Program-made: the position numbers and the translations under genes
Notes under the pieces: model-generated
Databases searched by the model: none
What the model was told of the DNA's origin: nothing
The model's input: the letters and a program-made list of their open reading frames with translations, nothing else
Part shown: piece by piece, positions 1-9,482 of the stretch
How positions within the stretch are numbered: the stretch's first letter is position 1
Layout of the letters: every line of letters begins with the position of its first letter
Assembly: GCA_032119795.1 (NCBI GenBank)
Contig: JAUMFO010000013.1
Coordinates: forward strand, 186,001-250,000
Length of the DNA stretch: 64,000 bases
From: JAGIBJ01 sp032119795
Lineage (GTDB): Bacteria; Actinomycetota; Thermoleophilia; Solirubrobacterales; Solirubrobacteraceae
Direction of reading: 5' to 3'

Positions 1-1310
1 CTGGGCGCCACAGGTTGGGGTCTGGTGCCGGGGCGCTGGTCAACGACCCGCAGCTCGCCGGGCTGCGGCTCCGGCGGAGCGCTGCGCTTCGTCGCCGAGA
101 CGACCGCAGCGACCGCCGCCGAGACGGGCGCCGGTCGCACGACGGCGCGGGGTGCGGGCGTCGGCACGACCAGCGGGGCGCTGCGCAGCGAGGTGCGGCG
201 GTCGATGTCGATCAGCAGCCCGATCACGCCAAGCAGCAGCACCTCGCTCGACCCGCCGGCCGAGATCAGCGGCAGTGGCACGCCAGTGAGCGGGGCGATC
301 CCGAGCACCGCCCAAATGTTGAGTCCCGCCTGCCACAGCAGAATCGACGACAGCCCCGCGGCAACGAGCCGGTCGTAGGGCTCCTGCGTCTCGCGGGCGA
401 TCCGCAGGCCGAGCCAGACCGTCCAGAGGTAGAGCGCCATGATCGCGGTCGCCCCGAGCAGGCCGACCTCTTCCATGATTACCGGCAGGATGAAGTCGGT
501 TTGCGGCTCCGGAATGATGTGCTTTTGCAGGCTCTCGCCGATGCCGTGGCCGAATACGCCGCCGGAGCCGATGGCCATCAAGCCGTTGGTGATCTGGAAG
601 CCAGCGTCGAAGCGATCGGCGAAGGGGGCCAGGAAGACGGTAAACCGCTCGACGCGTTCAGGAGCGGCGAGCGTCAGCAGGCCAGCAGCAGCAGCGGCCG
701 CGGCCATCATCGAGCCGAGCATCCCCATGGAAGTTCCGGCGATGAAGAGCACGGTGATGACGATCGCCCCGGTGACCAGCGCCGAGCCGAGGTCCTGCAT
801 CGCGATGAGACCGAGCACGCCGCCCGCGAGCAGCAGAACCGGCTTGAGATCGGTCCACGAACGAACGCGCCACGGCTCAAGCGCGAGGGCCGCCGCCATG
901 TAGAGGACCAAGGCAGGTTTGAGCAGCTCAGATGGCTGCAGCGTGAAGCCGCCAGGGAGCCTGATCCACTGCTTGGCACCGTTGATCTCTGGTGCGAGCC
1001 CGGTCGGGAGCATCACGAAGATCACGCCGCAGATGCCAAGTCCGAGCAGCACGGTCGTGAATCGGTGAGCGAGGGCGAGGCCCCCATTGCCACCAGGACC
1101 GCCGCGCCCCAGGTAGAACATCAGACCGAGGCCGACCACGCCGAAGACGATGCTCTTGGCGAAGTAGCTGAACGCGCTGCCGGTGCTCGAGCCGTCGGCG
1201 GCGCTGAGGACGGCCAGGCAGCCGATCACGACGAGCGAGATCGTTGCGACCGTCAACTGGTGCCGGGGTCGGACGACCCCGCTGCCGACGGCCTTTGCCT
1301 GGTGCTCCAT
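1..1310 (-). CDS. ftsW: FtsW, SEDS-family peptidoglycan glycosyltransferase (3' end outside window)
   Basis: Polytopic SEDS glycosyltransferase that polymerises lipid II into septal glycan strands together with the adjacent class B PBP. Reading from the ATG at 1310, the frame is open to the window edge (about 436 codons). It shows many hydrophobic segments, the SEDS signature FQITNGLMAIGSGG followed by GHGIGES, and PEPQTDFI, which matches the family PExxTDFI loop. The visible C-terminal part becomes Pro/Arg/Ala-rich and cytoplasmic-looking. The start codon overlaps the murD stop by one base (TGATG), so the two are translationally coupled. Being the last visible gene of the dcw operon, ftsW rather than rodA is the natural name. 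The stop codon and any murG/murC/ftsQ/ftsZ lie to the left of the window. Confidence 0.93.
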   Translation of the reverse strand, partial: MEHQAKAVGSGVVRPRHQLTVATISLVVIGCLAVLSAADGSSTGSAFSYFAKSIVFGVVGLGLMFYLGRGGPGGNGGLALAHRFTTVLLGLGICGVIFVMLPTGLAPEINGAKQWIRLPGGFTLQPSELLKPALVLYMAAALALEPWRVRSWTDLKPVLLLAGGVLGLIAMQDLGSALVTGAIVITVLFIAGTSMGMLGSMMAAAAAAAGLLTLAAPERVERFTVFLAPFADRFDAGFQITNGLMAIGSGGVFGHGIGESLQKHIIPEPQTDFILPVIMEEVGLLGATAIMALYLWTVWLGLRIARETQEPYDRLVAAGLSSILLWQAGLNIWAVLGIAPLTGVPLPLISAGGSSEVLLLGVIGLLIDIDRRTSLRSAPLVVPTPAPRAVVRPAPVSAAVAAVVSATKRSAPPEPQPGELRVVDQRPGTRPQPVAP

Positions 1311-2638
1311 CACGCGCTGGTTCGCCGCGCGGCCGCCAACTCCTTGAAGTCCTGGCCACGAATTTCGTAGCTCGGGAATTGGTCCCACGAGGCGCACGCT
1401 GGGGAGAGCAGGACGACATCGCCCGAAAGCGCCAGCTCCCGGGCAGTTTGCGCCGCTACATCCAGCGTGTGGCAGCGGTGAATCTGGTCGGGCGGCAACG
1501 CGCCAGCTAGCTCGTCGGCGAGCTGCGGCTCGGCTTCCCCGATCAGCAGCACGCTGGCGCAGCCCTCGCTGATGGGGCCCCGCAGCTCGGTAAACGTCTG
1601 CCCCTTGCCGAGCCCGCCGAGGATCAGGTGGATCGGGCGATCTGGGAAGGCGGCAAGCGCGGTGAGGGTGGCGTCGACGTTCGTCGCCTTGGAGTCGTTG
1701 ACCCACAGCACACCGTCCCACTCCCCCGCCGACTCGAGTCGATGCGCAACGCCCGGGAACGCCGCGAGCTCGGCCGCGACGTCCTCCACCGCGATGCCGG
1801 CTGCGAGGGTGATCGCCGTTGCGGCCGCCGCGTTCTCGTAGTTGTGCGTGCCGAACAGCCGAAGCCCGCCCCTGGCGGCGACCTGCTGCTCGCCGCAGCG
1901 CACGCAACCGTCGGCAGTGTCGACATCGCTCCCTGGGCCGAAGTGCACGACTCGCGCGGCGCCGGTCGGCGCGTCGAAATCAACCGGGAGCACCGCGGTG
2001 TCATGCGGCCCGAGGTGGGCAAAGATCCGCTCCTTGGCCGCACGGTAGGCCGCGAGCGTCCCATGGCGATCGAGATGATCAGGTGCCAGGTTCAGCAGGG
2101 CCGCGACGTCTGGGTGGAACGCGTCGGCGGACTCCAGCTGGAAGGAACTGACCTCGAGCACGAGCGTGGTCTCGTCGGTGGTCGACGGCGCCAGCTCGGT
2201 GAGGGCAAAGCCGACGTTGCCCGCCAGGACCACCTCGCGTCCAGCCCGCCGACAGATCGCGGCGACCAGCTCGGTCGTGGTGGTCTTGCCGTTGGTGCCC
2301 GTGATCGCGAGGACCTGCCCGCGGCTCGCGCGCCAGCCAAGCTCGAGTTCGCCCATCACGGCAAGCCCAGCCGCGCGGGCCGCGACGAGCACGGGCGCGT
2401 CCCACGGCACGCCAGGCGAGGCCACCACCGCCGCAGCCCCGGTTGACGCCAGCTCGGCGAGGCCGTCGGTGCCGAGGACGACGTCCCCGGGAAGATCGAC
2501 AGGAAGCGTCGGCGAACCACCGTCGACACCCGTGACCTGCTCGCCGCGCGAGGCCAGCAACCGCATCGCGCCGACGCCGGAGCGGGCCAGCCCGACGACG
2601 AGCCACGGCCCGGCGGGAATGGGCGGACGCTCGATCAC
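1310..2638 (-). CDS. murD: UDP-N-acetylmuramoyl-L-alanine--D-glutamate ligase (MurD)
   Basis: Cytoplasmic ATP-dependent ligase adding D-Glu to UDP-MurNAc-L-Ala. The 442 aa match the family length. An N-terminal Rossmann-like UDP-binding part (VVGLARSGVGAMRLL) is followed by the Mur ligase P-loop GTNGKTTTTELVAAI, then the central NLAPDHLDRHGT segment and the ligase C-terminal domain with WVNDSKATNVDAT and LGGLGKGQ. The start is GTG. It lies 43 bp after mraY and overlaps ftsW by one base. Its dcw-cluster position and the motif NDSKATN separate it from MurC/E/F. Confidence 0.95.
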   Translation of the reverse strand: MIERPPIPAGPWLVVGLARSGVGAMRLLASRGEQVTGVDGGSPTLPVDLPGDVVLGTDGLAELASTGAAAVVASPGVPWDAPVLVAARAAGLAVMGELELGWRASRGQVLAITGTNGKTTTTELVAAICRRAGREVVLAGNVGFALTELAPSTTDETTLVLEVSSFQLESADAFHPDVAALLNLAPDHLDRHGTLAAYRAAKERIFAHLGPHDTAVLPVDFDAPTGAARVVHFGPGSDVDTADGCVRCGEQQVAARGGLRLFGTHNYENAAAATAITLAAGIAVEDVAAELAAFPGVAHRLESAGEWDGVLWVNDSKATNVDATLTALAAFPDRPIHLILGGLGKGQTFTELRGPISEGCASVLLIGEAEPQLADELAGALPPDQIHRCHTLDVAAQTARELALSGDVVLLSPACASWDQFPSYEIRGQDFKELAAARRTSA

Positions 2639-2681
2639 GCGGGGCGCGAAACGGAAACGTGCGTGGCCAAGCGGACCGCCG

Positions 2682-3668
2682 TCATCGGATCGCGACCGAC
2701 TGGTCGTAGAGCACGAAGCCGACCGTGGCGAACACGGCAGCGACGATCCAGAACCGCAGGATGATCTTCGTCTCCGACCAGGCCTTCATCTCGAAGTGAT
2801 GGTGGACAGGCGCCATCAAGAACACGCGGCGCCCGAAGGTCTGGAACGAGAACACCTGGATGATCACCGACAGCGCCTCGATCACGAAGACGCCACCGAG
2901 CACGACGAGCAACAGCTCCGTCTGGGTCATCACGGCGAGGCCGGCGAGTGCACCGCCGAGCCCGAGGGAACCGGTGTCTCCCATGAACACCGTGGCTGGA
3001 AACGCGTTGAACCACAGGAATCCCACGCATGAGCCGGCCAGGCAAGCGGCCAGGAGCGCGAGGTCCTGCTGTCCACCGACGCCAGCGCAGATCGCGGTGA
3101 ACGCGAGGGCCACGACGGCCATGCAGCCGGCGGCGAGGCCGTCGAGGCCGTCGGTGAGGTTGACGGCGTTCGTCGTGCCGGCCACCACGAGGTAGATGAG
3201 GATCAGATACGGGATTCCGCCCGCGGCGCCGAGGTCGAGTTGGTAGTCGACGAACCGCAGGCGCAGGACCGGCGGGAGTTCGGCGAGTTCGGTGGCCACC
3301 AGCCAGAGCCCGACCGACACGACGACGAGCGACAGCAGCTTGGTGCGGCCCTTGAGCCCCAGGGACCGGCGCTTGACGAGCTTGACGTAGTCGTCGGAGA
3401 AGCCGATGAGCCCGCAGGCGATCGCGACGCCCCAGGCCCCAACGGCCCGCCAGTCGCCGGTCGTGAGCACCAAAAAGGGCAGCGAGAGCGACAGCAAGAT
3501 CACGACACCGCCCATCGTCGGCGTGCCGGCCTTCACGTGATGACCGGCTGGGCCCTCGGCGCGGATGTGCTGCCCGAAGGAGCGCTCGCGCAGGTACTCG
3601 ATGAAGCGGGGCGACAGGAAGACGCAGAACAGCAGAGCTGCCGCGCCCCCGATGACCAGTTCGACCAT
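2682..3668 (-). CDS. mraY: Phospho-N-acetylmuramoyl-pentapeptide-transferase (MraY)
   Basis: Integral membrane enzyme that transfers phospho-MurNAc-pentapeptide from UDP to undecaprenyl phosphate, giving lipid I. The 328 aa carry about ten hydrophobic helices. Family motifs are present in order: DDYVKLVKRRSLGLKGRTK, NLTDGLDGLAAG (catalytic Asp region), MGDTGSLGLGG, and the C-terminal APVHHHFE histidine loop. ATG start; the gene begins 3 bp after the murF stop, typical dcw spacing. Confidence 0.97.
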   Translation of the reverse strand: MVELVIGGAAALLFCVFLSPRFIEYLRERSFGQHIRAEGPAGHHVKAGTPTMGGVVILLSLSLPFLVLTTGDWRAVGAWGVAIACGLIGFSDDYVKLVKRRSLGLKGRTKLLSLVVVSVGLWLVATELAELPPVLRLRFVDYQLDLGAAGGIPYLILIYLVVAGTTNAVNLTDGLDGLAAGCMAVVALAFTAICAGVGGQQDLALLAACLAGSCVGFLWFNAFPATVFMGDTGSLGLGGALAGLAVMTQTELLLVVLGGVFVIEALSVIIQVFSFQTFGRRVFLMAPVHHHFEMKAWSETKIILRFWIVAAVFATVGFVLYDQSVAIR

Positions 3669-3671
3669 GGG

Positions 3672-4997
3672 TCAGGCGTCCTCTCGGGGGTTCTGCAGCG
3701 CCTCGACGACGACCTCGAGGCCAACGCCGCGTGATCCCTTCACGAGAACGGCGTCGCCGCCGTCGATCTGTGAGGGCAGCGCCTGTGCCGCCTCGGGCGC
3801 GGTGGCGAAGTGCAAGACGGGACCGTCGAAGCGCGTCGCGGCCACGGCGGCACGAGGGCCGACGGTCGCGAGCAGCCCGACGCCGGCGCCAGCGGCGAGT
3901 TCGCCGAGCTCGGCGTGGAGTCGTTCCTCGTCTGGGCCGAGCTCGAGCATGTCGCCCAGCACGGCGACCCGCCTGGGGACGTCACGGCGAGAGAGTTCGG
4001 TGAGCGCGGCACGCATCGACATCGGGTTGGCGTTGTAGCAGTCATCGATGATCGTGCTCCCTGCGACCCCATGGAGCTCGACGCCGCGACCGGCACCCGG
4101 GAGCTCGTCGATCGGGCCGACCGGCTCGACTCCTGCAGCACGTACTGCGGCCAGCGCCGCCGCGGCATCTAGCTGCACGTGGGCGGCCTTGCCGGCGAGT
4201 CCGAGCGCGGGCGGGATGGCCTCCACGGTGCTCTCGCCGCCCGGCCCGAAGGTGATCCACCTCACGCCCTCGCGCTGGTGCCCGGCGAGCAACGGCTCGC
4301 CGGCTGGGACGATCGCCGTCCCGCCGGGCGGCAGATGATCGAGCAGCGAGCCTTTCTCTGCGGCGATCGCCTCAATCGAGCCCAGCAGCTCCAGGTGGAC
4401 GGGCCCGACGTTGACCACGATCCCAATCTCGGGCTCGGCGATCCGCGCGAGCTGCGCGATCTGATCCTTGCCGCGCATGCCCATCTCGAGCACCAGCAGG
4501 CGGGTTCCCGCCGGCGCGGCGAGCACCGTCAGCGGCAGGCCGATCTCGGTGTTGAAGTTGGCGAGGTTGGCATGCGTCGGCGCAACGGTGCGCCCCATCG
4601 CCGCGATGAGTTCCTTGGTGGTCGTCTTGCCCGTCGAGCCGGTCACGCCGATCACCGTCGCGCCCGCAGCGCCGAGTGCGCGGCGCCAGGCCGTGGCAAG
4701 TCGCTGCAGCGCCAAGAGCGGGTCGTCGGCGACCAGCACCACACCCGGCTCGGCCTCGCTGGCGGCGTGGGCGTACCCGGGACTGACGAGCACACCCCAG
4801 ACGCCGGCGGCGAGGGCCTGCGGCGCATAGATCCCGCCGTCGACGCGGCTGCCGGGCAGTCCGAAGAACAGGGCGCCCGGCGTGGCCTCGGCCGAGCCGA
4901 TCACGGCGTGCGTTGGCCCGCTCGCGTCGTGGAGACCGGGACGCGCGATCCTGGCGCCGGCCGCCTCCGCGACCTGTTCGGCGGTCCAGCCGATCAC
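3672..4997 (-). CDS. murF: UDP-N-acetylmuramoyl-tripeptide--D-alanyl-D-alanine ligase (MurF)
   Basis: Adds D-Ala-D-Ala to UDP-MurNAc-tripeptide in the cytoplasm. The 441 aa contain the N-terminal Mur ligase substrate-binding part, the P-loop GSTGKTTTKELIAAM, the NFNTEIGLPLT segment characteristic of MurF, and DDCYNANPMSMRAAL in the C-terminal part. The GTG start overlaps the murE stop (GTGA). The product is the MraY substrate, and mraY follows immediately. Confidence 0.96.
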   Translation of the reverse strand: MIGWTAEQVAEAAGARIARPGLHDASGPTHAVIGSAEATPGALFFGLPGSRVDGGIYAPQALAAGVWGVLVSPGYAHAASEAEPGVVLVADDPLLALQRLATAWRRALGAAGATVIGVTGSTGKTTTKELIAAMGRTVAPTHANLANFNTEIGLPLTVLAAPAGTRLLVLEMGMRGKDQIAQLARIAEPEIGIVVNVGPVHLELLGSIEAIAAEKGSLLDHLPPGGTAIVPAGEPLLAGHQREGVRWITFGPGGESTVEAIPPALGLAGKAAHVQLDAAAALAAVRAAGVEPVGPIDELPGAGRGVELHGVAGSTIIDDCYNANPMSMRAALTELSRRDVPRRVAVLGDMLELGPDEERLHAELGELAAGAGVGLLATVGPRAAVAATRFDGPVLHFATAPEAAQALPSQIDGGDAVLVKGSRGVGLEVVVEALQNPREDA

Positions 4998-6433
4998 GAC
5001 GCCACCTGGCCGGGGCTCAGGAGCTCGCGGGCAACCTGGGCGTCGTCGAAGGGGTGGGTCACGCCGGCAATCGTCTGGCCCTGTTCGTGGCCTTTGCCGG
5101 CGATCACGACCACGTCGCCAGCGCGCGCCTCGCTGAGTGCATGGGCGATCGCCTCGCGCCGGTCGACGATCGCCGTCACCGGACCATCGATGCCGCCCAA
5201 GATGTCGTCCAGGATGGCTTGAGGATCCTCGCTGCGGGGGTTGTCGCTCGTGGCGATCACGACGTCGGCGCCGCCGGAGACGGCCTTCCCCATCTCCGGC
5301 CGCTTGCCACGGTCGCGATCACCGCCGCAGCCAAAGACGCAAAGCACCCGGCCCTGCGTGAGTCCGCGGGCGGCGCTGAGCACCCGAACGAGCGCGTCAG
5401 GGGTATGCGCGTAGTCCACGTAGACGGCAAACGGCTGCCCGGCGTCGATCGTCTCCATCCGCCCCGGGGCCACGGGCGCCTGCTCCAGCCAGCCGGCGGC
5501 GTCCTCAAGCGCGACACCGAGTTGGACGGCGAGCCCGAGCGCAACGAGCGCATTGCGGACGTTGAACGGGCCGGGCAGCGGCACGCGCGTGCGGATCCCG
5601 CCGACGGTGAAGTCCGTGCCGGACGCGTCGGCGGCGAGATCGGTCGCTTGGAGGCCACCGTCGCGCACTGCGGTGTCGATCGCCACCACGAGCGCGTCCG
5701 GGAAGTCGGCGGCGAGCCGTGCCCCATAGGCGTCGTCGAGATCGACGACTGCCCGGTGCGGCGCCTCGGCGATGAGCAGCCGCTTGGCCTCGAAGTACTC
5801 CTCCATCGTCGGGTGAAAGTCGAGGTGGTCACGCGAGAGATTGGTGAAGCCGACGGCAGCCCAGTCGATGGCGTCGGCGCGGTGCAGGCTCATCGCGTGG
5901 CTGCTGACCTCCATGACGCAGGCGTCGTCGCCGGCCTCGAGCATCCGGGAGAACAGCGCCTGGAGATCTGGTGCCTCAGGCGTCGTGCGCCCGCCCTCCT
6001 GCCGGACGCCGCCGACGATCTGCTCCACGGTGCCGATCAGCCCCGTCGATGTGCCGGCGGACTGCAGGAGGTGACGCAACAGGTAGGCCGTGGTCGTCTT
6101 GCCGTTCGTGCCGGTGATGCCGACGACTTGGAGACGCTTCGTCGGTTCGCCGGCGAGCACCGCCGAGGCTGGGGCCGTCGCGAGGCGTGCATCGCGCACG
6201 AGCAGCTGCGGAACGGGAAGGTCGAGCACGCGCTCGACGAGCAGGGCCGCTGCCCCGCGGTCGACTGCGCCGGCGGCGTAGTCGTGCCCGTCGACGTCAA
6301 AGCCCGGGATCGCGCAGAACAGATCGCCGGGCTGCACCGCGCGGGAGTCGATCTGAGCCAGCCGCAGTGCCACGTCTCCGGCGCCGGCGCCGTGGAGCGT
6401 GCCGAGTCCGGCGAGGTCAGTGAGGGTCGCCAT
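4994..6433 (-). CDS. murE: UDP-N-acetylmuramoyl-L-alanyl-D-glutamate--2,6-diaminopimelate ligase (MurE)
   Basis: Adds the third stem-peptide residue. The reading frame is open upstream to 6553, but the ATG at 6433 (MATLTDLAGLG) is chosen because family similarity starts there (479 aa). Visible motifs are the P-loop GTNGKTTTAYLLRHLL, the FTNLSRDHLDFH segment and DNPRSEDP. The DNPR tetrad is the signature of meso-diaminopimelate-adding MurE, so the wall is predicted to be meso-DAP type. A 149-bp gap separates it from ftsI, the longest gap inside this operon, which could hold an internal promoter; I see no clear one. Confidence 0.95.
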   Translation of the reverse strand: MATLTDLAGLGTLHGAGAGDVALRLAQIDSRAVQPGDLFCAIPGFDVDGHDYAAGAVDRGAAALLVERVLDLPVPQLLVRDARLATAPASAVLAGEPTKRLQVVGITGTNGKTTTAYLLRHLLQSAGTSTGLIGTVEQIVGGVRQEGGRTTPEAPDLQALFSRMLEAGDDACVMEVSSHAMSLHRADAIDWAAVGFTNLSRDHLDFHPTMEEYFEAKRLLIAEAPHRAVVDLDDAYGARLAADFPDALVVAIDTAVRDGGLQATDLAADASGTDFTVGGIRTRVPLPGPFNVRNALVALGLAVQLGVALEDAAGWLEQAPVAPGRMETIDAGQPFAVYVDYAHTPDALVRVLSAARGLTQGRVLCVFGCGGDRDRGKRPEMGKAVSGGADVVIATSDNPRSEDPQAILDDILGGIDGPVTAIVDRREAIAHALSEARAGDVVVIAGKGHEQGQTIAGVTHPFDDAQVARELLSPGQVAS

Positions 6434-6582
6434 CCGACACATTCCAGCAGGTCCCCCGGCTGCTCCGCGCCCGCCGCCTGTGGGGAGCGCCGAATCGTGC
6501 GTGCGATGGGCCGCACGTGAACGTAGGTGGGCCTCTGGCCCATTGAGGCTCACGGGTGGCTCAGCGTGCGTGCGAGGCGGTG

Positions 6583-8274
6583 CTACCCGCTGGTGGCGGT
6601 TCCGTCGGGGGGAACGCCGAGGTAGTTCAGGGTCCAGCGGGTGAGTTGTTGGAAGGCCGGGCCTGCGACCTCGGCGCCGTAGTAGGAGTTCTTCGGCTCG
6701 TCGACGATCACGGCGACCACGACGCGCGGCTTGCCTGCTGGCGCCATCCCGACGATCGAGCTGGTGTAGAGGCTCTTGGAGTACTCCGCCTTGCCGGGGA
6801 TCACTTTGTTGGCGGTGCCGGTCTTGGCGGCGACGGCGTAGCCCGGGATCTTCACGTTGGTGGCGGTGCCGCCCGTCTGGGTGGCGCCCGTCAGCATCTC
6901 GCGCATCGCGCGAGCCGTCGACGCGCTCACGATCCGCCGGCTGGCGGCTTTGGCCTGAGGCTTTCCGTCGATCTCATCGACGAGCGTCGGCTGCTCGCGG
7001 ACGCCGTCGTTGGCGATCGTGGCGTAGCCGGCCGTGAGCTGCATCGGCGTGACGAGCTCGCCTTGACCGATCGGGAGGTTGCCGATCGAGGAGCCGGAGT
7101 ACTTGTCTACAGCGAGGAGGCGGCCGCGCTCTTCCTGGTCGCCGAGGCCGACGCCGGTGCGCTCGCCGAAGCCAAACTTGCGGATCCACTCGTCGAACTT
7201 GCGCTCGCCGAGCCGTTCGGCGATCTGGATGGTGCCGATGTTGCTCGACTCAGCCAGGATCTCGCTCACCGTGCCGGTGCCGTCAGCGTCCTGGTGGGAG
7301 TCGTGGATGGCGCGGTCGGCGACTTGGTAGGCGTAGGGCAGCGAGAACCGCGTGTTCGGGGTGACCTTGCCCTCCTCGATGGCGCCAGCGACCGTGAACG
7401 GCTTGAACGTCGACCCGGGCTCGTAGGTGAAGTGGGTGCCTTGAATGCTCTGGGCTTCGAGCGGCGCGCTGAGCGGGTCGTTGGCGTCGATCTTCGGCCA
7501 GCTGGCGAGCGCGAGCACTTGGCCCGTCGAGGGCTGCATCACGATGGCGGTCGCCGAGCGCGCCTGCTGTTTGTTGCCGACCGCCGCGAGCTCGTCCTCG
7601 GCGCGCGCTTGGATCCGGGCGTCGAGCGTCAGCCTTACGCTCTGGCCGGGCTGGGTGCGCTGCTCATCCTTGATGTAGACGACCTTGCCCGGCTTGCCGT
7701 CAGCTCCGCCGCGACCACGCACGAGGACGCGCTGGCCGTCTTTGCCACGCAGGACCCGCTCGAGCGCGAGTTCCAGCCCGGAGAGCCCGTTGCCGTCGAC
7801 TCCGGCGAAGCCCATCAGCTGCGAGGCGACGGTCGTCTGCGGGTATTGGCGACGGGTGCGCGGCGTGAGAGTCACCCCGGGGATGCCGAGCGCGCGAATC
7901 TTCTTGGCCTGGTCTTCGGGGACGAGCTTCTTGATCCAAACGAAGCCGCTCTTGCCTGAGAGCTTCTTCAGGAGCTCTCCGCTGGGCACGTCGACGAGCG
8001 GCGCAAGCTGCGCGGCAACCTTCATCGGGTCGTCGATCAGGTAGGGCGTGGCCGAGACGTCGGCGGCGGCCTCGGAGATCGCAAGCACCAGGCCTTTGCG
8101 ATCGGTGACGAGCCCTCGCGGCGCTGCGATCGCCTGCGGCTGGCGCCCCTCTTCGAGCTTGCTCTCGAGGTCCTTGGCGGAGGCCGTCGTGAGCTGGACG
8201 GCGCGCAACCACGCACCGCCGAAGACGAGGAGGACGATCAGCCCGAGGATGCGCAGTCGGCGCTCCTGGGTCAC
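6583..8274 (-). CDS. ftsI: Class B penicillin-binding protein, FtsI/PBP3-type transpeptidase
   Basis: Single-pass membrane transpeptidase that cross-links septal peptidoglycan, the cognate partner of FtsW. In 563 aa there is one N-terminal anchor (ILGLIVLLVFGGAWL), a PBP dimer domain, and a transpeptidase domain with all three active-site motifs: SxxK in PGSTFKPF, SxN in SSNIGTIQ and KTG in AKTGTANK. GTG start overlapping the preceding ftsL-like gene (GTGA). The dcw position and lack of a glycosyltransferase domain identify it as the division PBP. Confidence 0.95.
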   Translation of the reverse strand: MTQERRLRILGLIVLLVFGGAWLRAVQLTTASAKDLESKLEEGRQPQAIAAPRGLVTDRKGLVLAISEAAADVSATPYLIDDPMKVAAQLAPLVDVPSGELLKKLSGKSGFVWIKKLVPEDQAKKIRALGIPGVTLTPRTRRQYPQTTVASQLMGFAGVDGNGLSGLELALERVLRGKDGQRVLVRGRGGADGKPGKVVYIKDEQRTQPGQSVRLTLDARIQARAEDELAAVGNKQQARSATAIVMQPSTGQVLALASWPKIDANDPLSAPLEAQSIQGTHFTYEPGSTFKPFTVAGAIEEGKVTPNTRFSLPYAYQVADRAIHDSHQDADGTGTVSEILAESSNIGTIQIAERLGERKFDEWIRKFGFGERTGVGLGDQEERGRLLAVDKYSGSSIGNLPIGQGELVTPMQLTAGYATIANDGVREQPTLVDEIDGKPQAKAASRRIVSASTARAMREMLTGATQTGGTATNVKIPGYAVAAKTGTANKVIPGKAEYSKSLYTSSIVGMAPAGKPRVVVAVIVDEPKNSYYGAEVAGPAFQQLTRWTLNYLGVPPDGTATSG

Positions 8275-9482
8275 TGGGTGGTGCCCGCGCCGATCGTGCT
8301 CGTGGTGGCGTCGGCCACTGGAGCCTGAGGCGTTGCGGTCGAACCAGGCACGGCGGTCATGCTCGCGCCATCGGCGGACGGTGCCTGGACAGCAGCGGAC
8401 GCCGTGGAGGACGTGACGGCGGCCTGGGCGGCAGCAGCTTTGGCCTTCGCCTTTGCCGATTCGAGTTCAGCGGCCGTCGGAGCGACCGGCGCCTTGCTCA
8501 GCAGGCGCTTCGCGCGCTCGGCCGCTTCCGCGCGGTTGCCCACGCGGGTGAAGCGGACGTCCGTGAGGTCAGGCTCAAAGAGGCCGCCTTTGCGTGCCGC
8601 ACCGTCGACGTTCGCCGACGTGCTGGCCCGGTTGAGCTGCTCGCGCGTGGCCGTGACCTTCTGCTGGAGCGCAGAGATCGCACCGAGATCGGCGCCCATC
8701 TGCTCGTTGACCTGCGTCTTGCGGATCTGCAGCCCCAGGATCGCGCCGAAGGCGAGGATCACGATCGTGATGGCGGCCACCATTACGGCTGGCGTGCTGA
8801 CGCGGCGCTTGCCGGCGGGCGCCGACTCCACGAGGCCGCCCGGAAGTGCGGTGAGTCGCGGGCGCGGTGGCAGCGAGATCGGGAGGCGCGCTGGCGCGGA
8901 GGCAAGCGCGGAGGCTGCCGACGCCAGCGGACGCGAGCGCGGAGCCATCGCGGGGGCGGCCACCGGCATCGGGCGAAGCTGCGGGGCAGCCGCTGCCCGA
9001 GCGACCGGACGCTGCGGCGCCTGCGCCGGCGCGGTCGGCCGGGCTGCGCGGCCTGCGACGCGCGGCGCCGGAGCCGACACGAACGACGGGATCTCCAGGT
9101 GTGCGGGCGTGGCGCCGAGATCGACCACCCCGGCGACCGGCTTGGCCGGTGCCGGTGAGCGGCGCGCTACTGGTGCGGGAGCGGGGACGGGAGCGAGGGC
9201 AACCGGTTCGTTGAAGGGAACGGCATCAGCGACGGGCTGCTGCGGGGCATCGGCAAACGGCGGGCGCGTGACGCCGCCGACCGGCCCGCTGACGCGCCGG
9301 CTGATGCGCAGCGACGCCTCGCGGCGTGCCAGATCACGCGAGAGACTGCGACGGGTCTGCCCCGCGGCACCGACCTGGCGCGACGCGGCACCGTGTCGAC
9401 GGGGCGTGCGATTGCCCGGGGTCCCGGCGGGCGCGCTGGGGCGGGCGACAGGCGTCGTCGATTCCTGTGTGGGCGCGCTCAT
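8271..9482 (-). CDS. FtsL/DivIC-like bitopic division protein with long disordered cytoplasmic N-terminus
   Basis: A 403-aa protein in the position normally held by ftsL. Residues about 1-310 are low-complexity Pro/Ala/Arg-rich and probably disordered and cytoplasmic. A single transmembrane helix (VMVAAITIVILAFGAILGLQI) is followed by a short coiled-coil (ISALQQKVTATREQLNRAS), the FtsL/DivIC architecture, and then an Ala/Thr-rich tail. The ATG at 9482 overlaps the rsmH stop (ATGA); the frame is open further upstream but enters rsmH. FtsL sequences are barely conserved, so identity rests on topology and gene order. The cytoplasmic extension is much longer than the classical ~100-aa FtsL. Confidence 0.8.
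   Translation of the reverse strand: MSAPTQESTTPVARPSAPAGTPGNRTPRRHGAASRQVGAAGQTRRSLSRDLARREASLRISRRVSGPVGGVTRPPFADAPQQPVADAVPFNEPVALAPVPAPAPVARRSPAPAKPVAGVVDLGATPAHLEIPSFVSAPAPRVAGRAARPTAPAQAPQRPVARAAAAPQLRPMPVAAPAMAPRSRPLASAASALASAPARLPISLPPRPRLTALPGGLVESAPAGKRRVSTPAVMVAAITIVILAFGAILGLQIRKTQVNEQMGADLGAISALQQKVTATREQLNRASTSANVDGAARKGGLFEPDLTDVRFTRVGNRAEAAERAKRLLSKAPVAPTAAELESAKAKAKAAAAQAAVTSSTASAAVQAPSADGASMTAVPGSTATPQAPVADATTSTIGAGTTQ

Noticed and set aside
15..1370. 451-codon plus-strand frame opposite ftsW
   Set aside because: Arg/Asp/His-rich translation without any family motif; the minus strand encodes a textbook FtsW with SEDS motifs.
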